From the NCBI RefSeq assembly GCF_003173355.1, contig NZ_QGMY01000009.1, positions 1-64,000 of the forward strand: DNA of 64,000 nt. The letters are read 5' to 3'. The notes under the pieces are model-generated. The model made no database searches. It was not told where the DNA came from and saw only the letters and a list, made by a program, of their open reading frames with translations. Made by a program: the position numbers and the translations under genes. This document shows positions 63,522 to 64,000 of this stretch, one piece after another (within the stretch, counting starts at the first letter, position 1; the number at the start of each line of letters is the position of its first letter). This DNA is from Methanospirillum lacunae (lineage in GTDB: Archaea; Halobacteriota; Methanomicrobia; Methanomicrobiales; Methanospirillaceae).

Positions 63522-64000
63522 ATGAACACTGATATTTGGTTAGTTAGATATTCTGAAATATTTCTAAAAAGTGAACCTGTCAGGAGATCATGGGAGGATA
63601 TCCTAATCAGGTCACTGTCGGGCAGATTGCCAGACTGCGATGTGACCAGGGAGAGAGGGCGTATATGGATATCAGGACCAGTAAATCCAGACCAGCTCAG
63701 ATATACATTTGGTGTGCATTCCTTTTCTCCATGTAAAAAAGAATCTCTCACCAATATAAAAGAACAAATAATCAGGTTTGCTGGAGAGACTGGTATCAGG
63801 AATGCATCCACCTTTGCTCTTAGAATCCACCGGACAGGAGAACATTCCTTTACTTCCCAGGAACTAGCACGGGATCTTGGAGATCATGTGAGAATTTTTT
63901 ACCCATCGTTACGCGTAGACCTTAAAAATCCAGAGTACGAACTACATATTGAAGTCAGGGAACGGAATTGTTATTTTTACACCGAAATATTCCCCGGACC
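63522..64000 (+). CDS. thiI: ThiI tRNA sulfurtransferase, 3'-partial
   Basis: The gene runs off the right edge of the window. The visible 159 residues are the N-terminal ferredoxin-like and THUMP domains of ThiI: WLVRYSEIFLKSEPVRRSWE, RYTFGVHSFSPCKK, HSFTSQELARDLGDHVRIFY and CYFYTEIFPG, the last close to the family tail CYVFTE. ThiI makes 4-thiouridine in tRNA using persulfide from a cysteine desulfurase, and supplies sulfur for thiamine in some organisms. It is divergent from the MoeB-moaE-desulfurase cluster. The catalytic PP-loop and any rhodanese domain are out of view. Confidence 0.88.
   Translation, partial: MNTDIWLVRYSEIFLKSEPVRRSWEDILIRSLSGRLPDCDVTRERGRIWISGPVNPDQLRYTFGVHSFSPCKKESLTNIKEQIIRFAGETGIRNASTFALRIHRTGEHSFTSQELARDLGDHVRIFYPSLRVDLKNPEYELHIEVRERNCYFYTEIFPG

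Overview
The window is a stretch of chromosome from a hydrogenotrophic methanogenic archaeon, most probably Methanomicrobiales and in style close to Methanospirillum. The diagnostic content is a complete mtr operon (methyl-H4MPT:coenzyme M methyltransferase), the AtwA component of methyl-coenzyme M reductase activation, DUF2124 and DUF2115 proteins, FmdE-family proteins, PAS-rich sensors, archaeal TATA boxes ahead of many genes, and short genes packed in operons with Shine-Dalgarno sites. The species assignment is inferred from gene content only.

Layout. 1-1.4 kb: the end of an unrecognised zinc-ribbon protein and a coupled small membrane-anchored protein. 1.6-8.8 kb: soluble two-PAS chemotaxis receptor, two Fe-S proteins of the epoxyqueuosine-reductase-like type with divergent MarR and HxlR regulators, DUF169, DUF2115 and a CPBP protease. 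9-18.5 kb: solute-binding protein plus Imm5-like protein, NapH-type ferredoxin, a pair of tiny secreted proteins, secreted proteins, methyltransferase, a PAS sensor with a degenerate H-box, DUF2202. 18.6-21.4 kb: a membrane Ser/Thr kinase and a winged-helix/FHA regulator, divergent from a second copy of the tiny secreted pair. 21.5-29.3 kb: iron-sulfur flavoprotein, TPR protein, Mrp/NBP35 carrier, the DUF2124-atwA-MBL operon, DUF134 regulator. 29.9-38.9 kb: beta-helix/PKD surface protein, then an FmdE / FecBCD-type importer / FmdE operon.

39.1-45.0 kb is the mtr operon, order E-D-C-B-A-F-(A+G)-H. The second MtrA copy is fused to MtrG and no free mtrG is present. 45.0-50.5 kb is a cysteine island: a small ORF and a CysE carrying a C-terminal MIP18/DUF59 domain, then cysK, with a shared palindrome at both promoters, then cysS with a tRNA-Cys(GCA) gene immediately upstream. 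That tRNA has G73 instead of the usual U73. A second tRNA-Cys(GCA) with U73 lies at 57.9 kb. The cysteine genes are interrupted by a divergent TPR protein with eight 22-residue repeats.

50.7-60.1 kb: MBL hydrolase, TetR, ferredoxin-type aldo/keto reductase, AIR-synthase-like plus ThiN-like pair, a lipoprotein-FtsX-LolD type exporter, a 14-TM MFS exporter with divergent HxlR regulator. 60.2-64 kb is a sulfur-transfer cluster: E1-like MoeB/ThiF, MoaE, a class V cysteine desulfurase and a coupled small protein on the minus strand, and the start of ThiI on the plus strand at the window edge. The recurring theme is sulfur: cysteine synthesis, charging and desulfuration, Fe-S carriers, and molybdopterin and tRNA thiolation.
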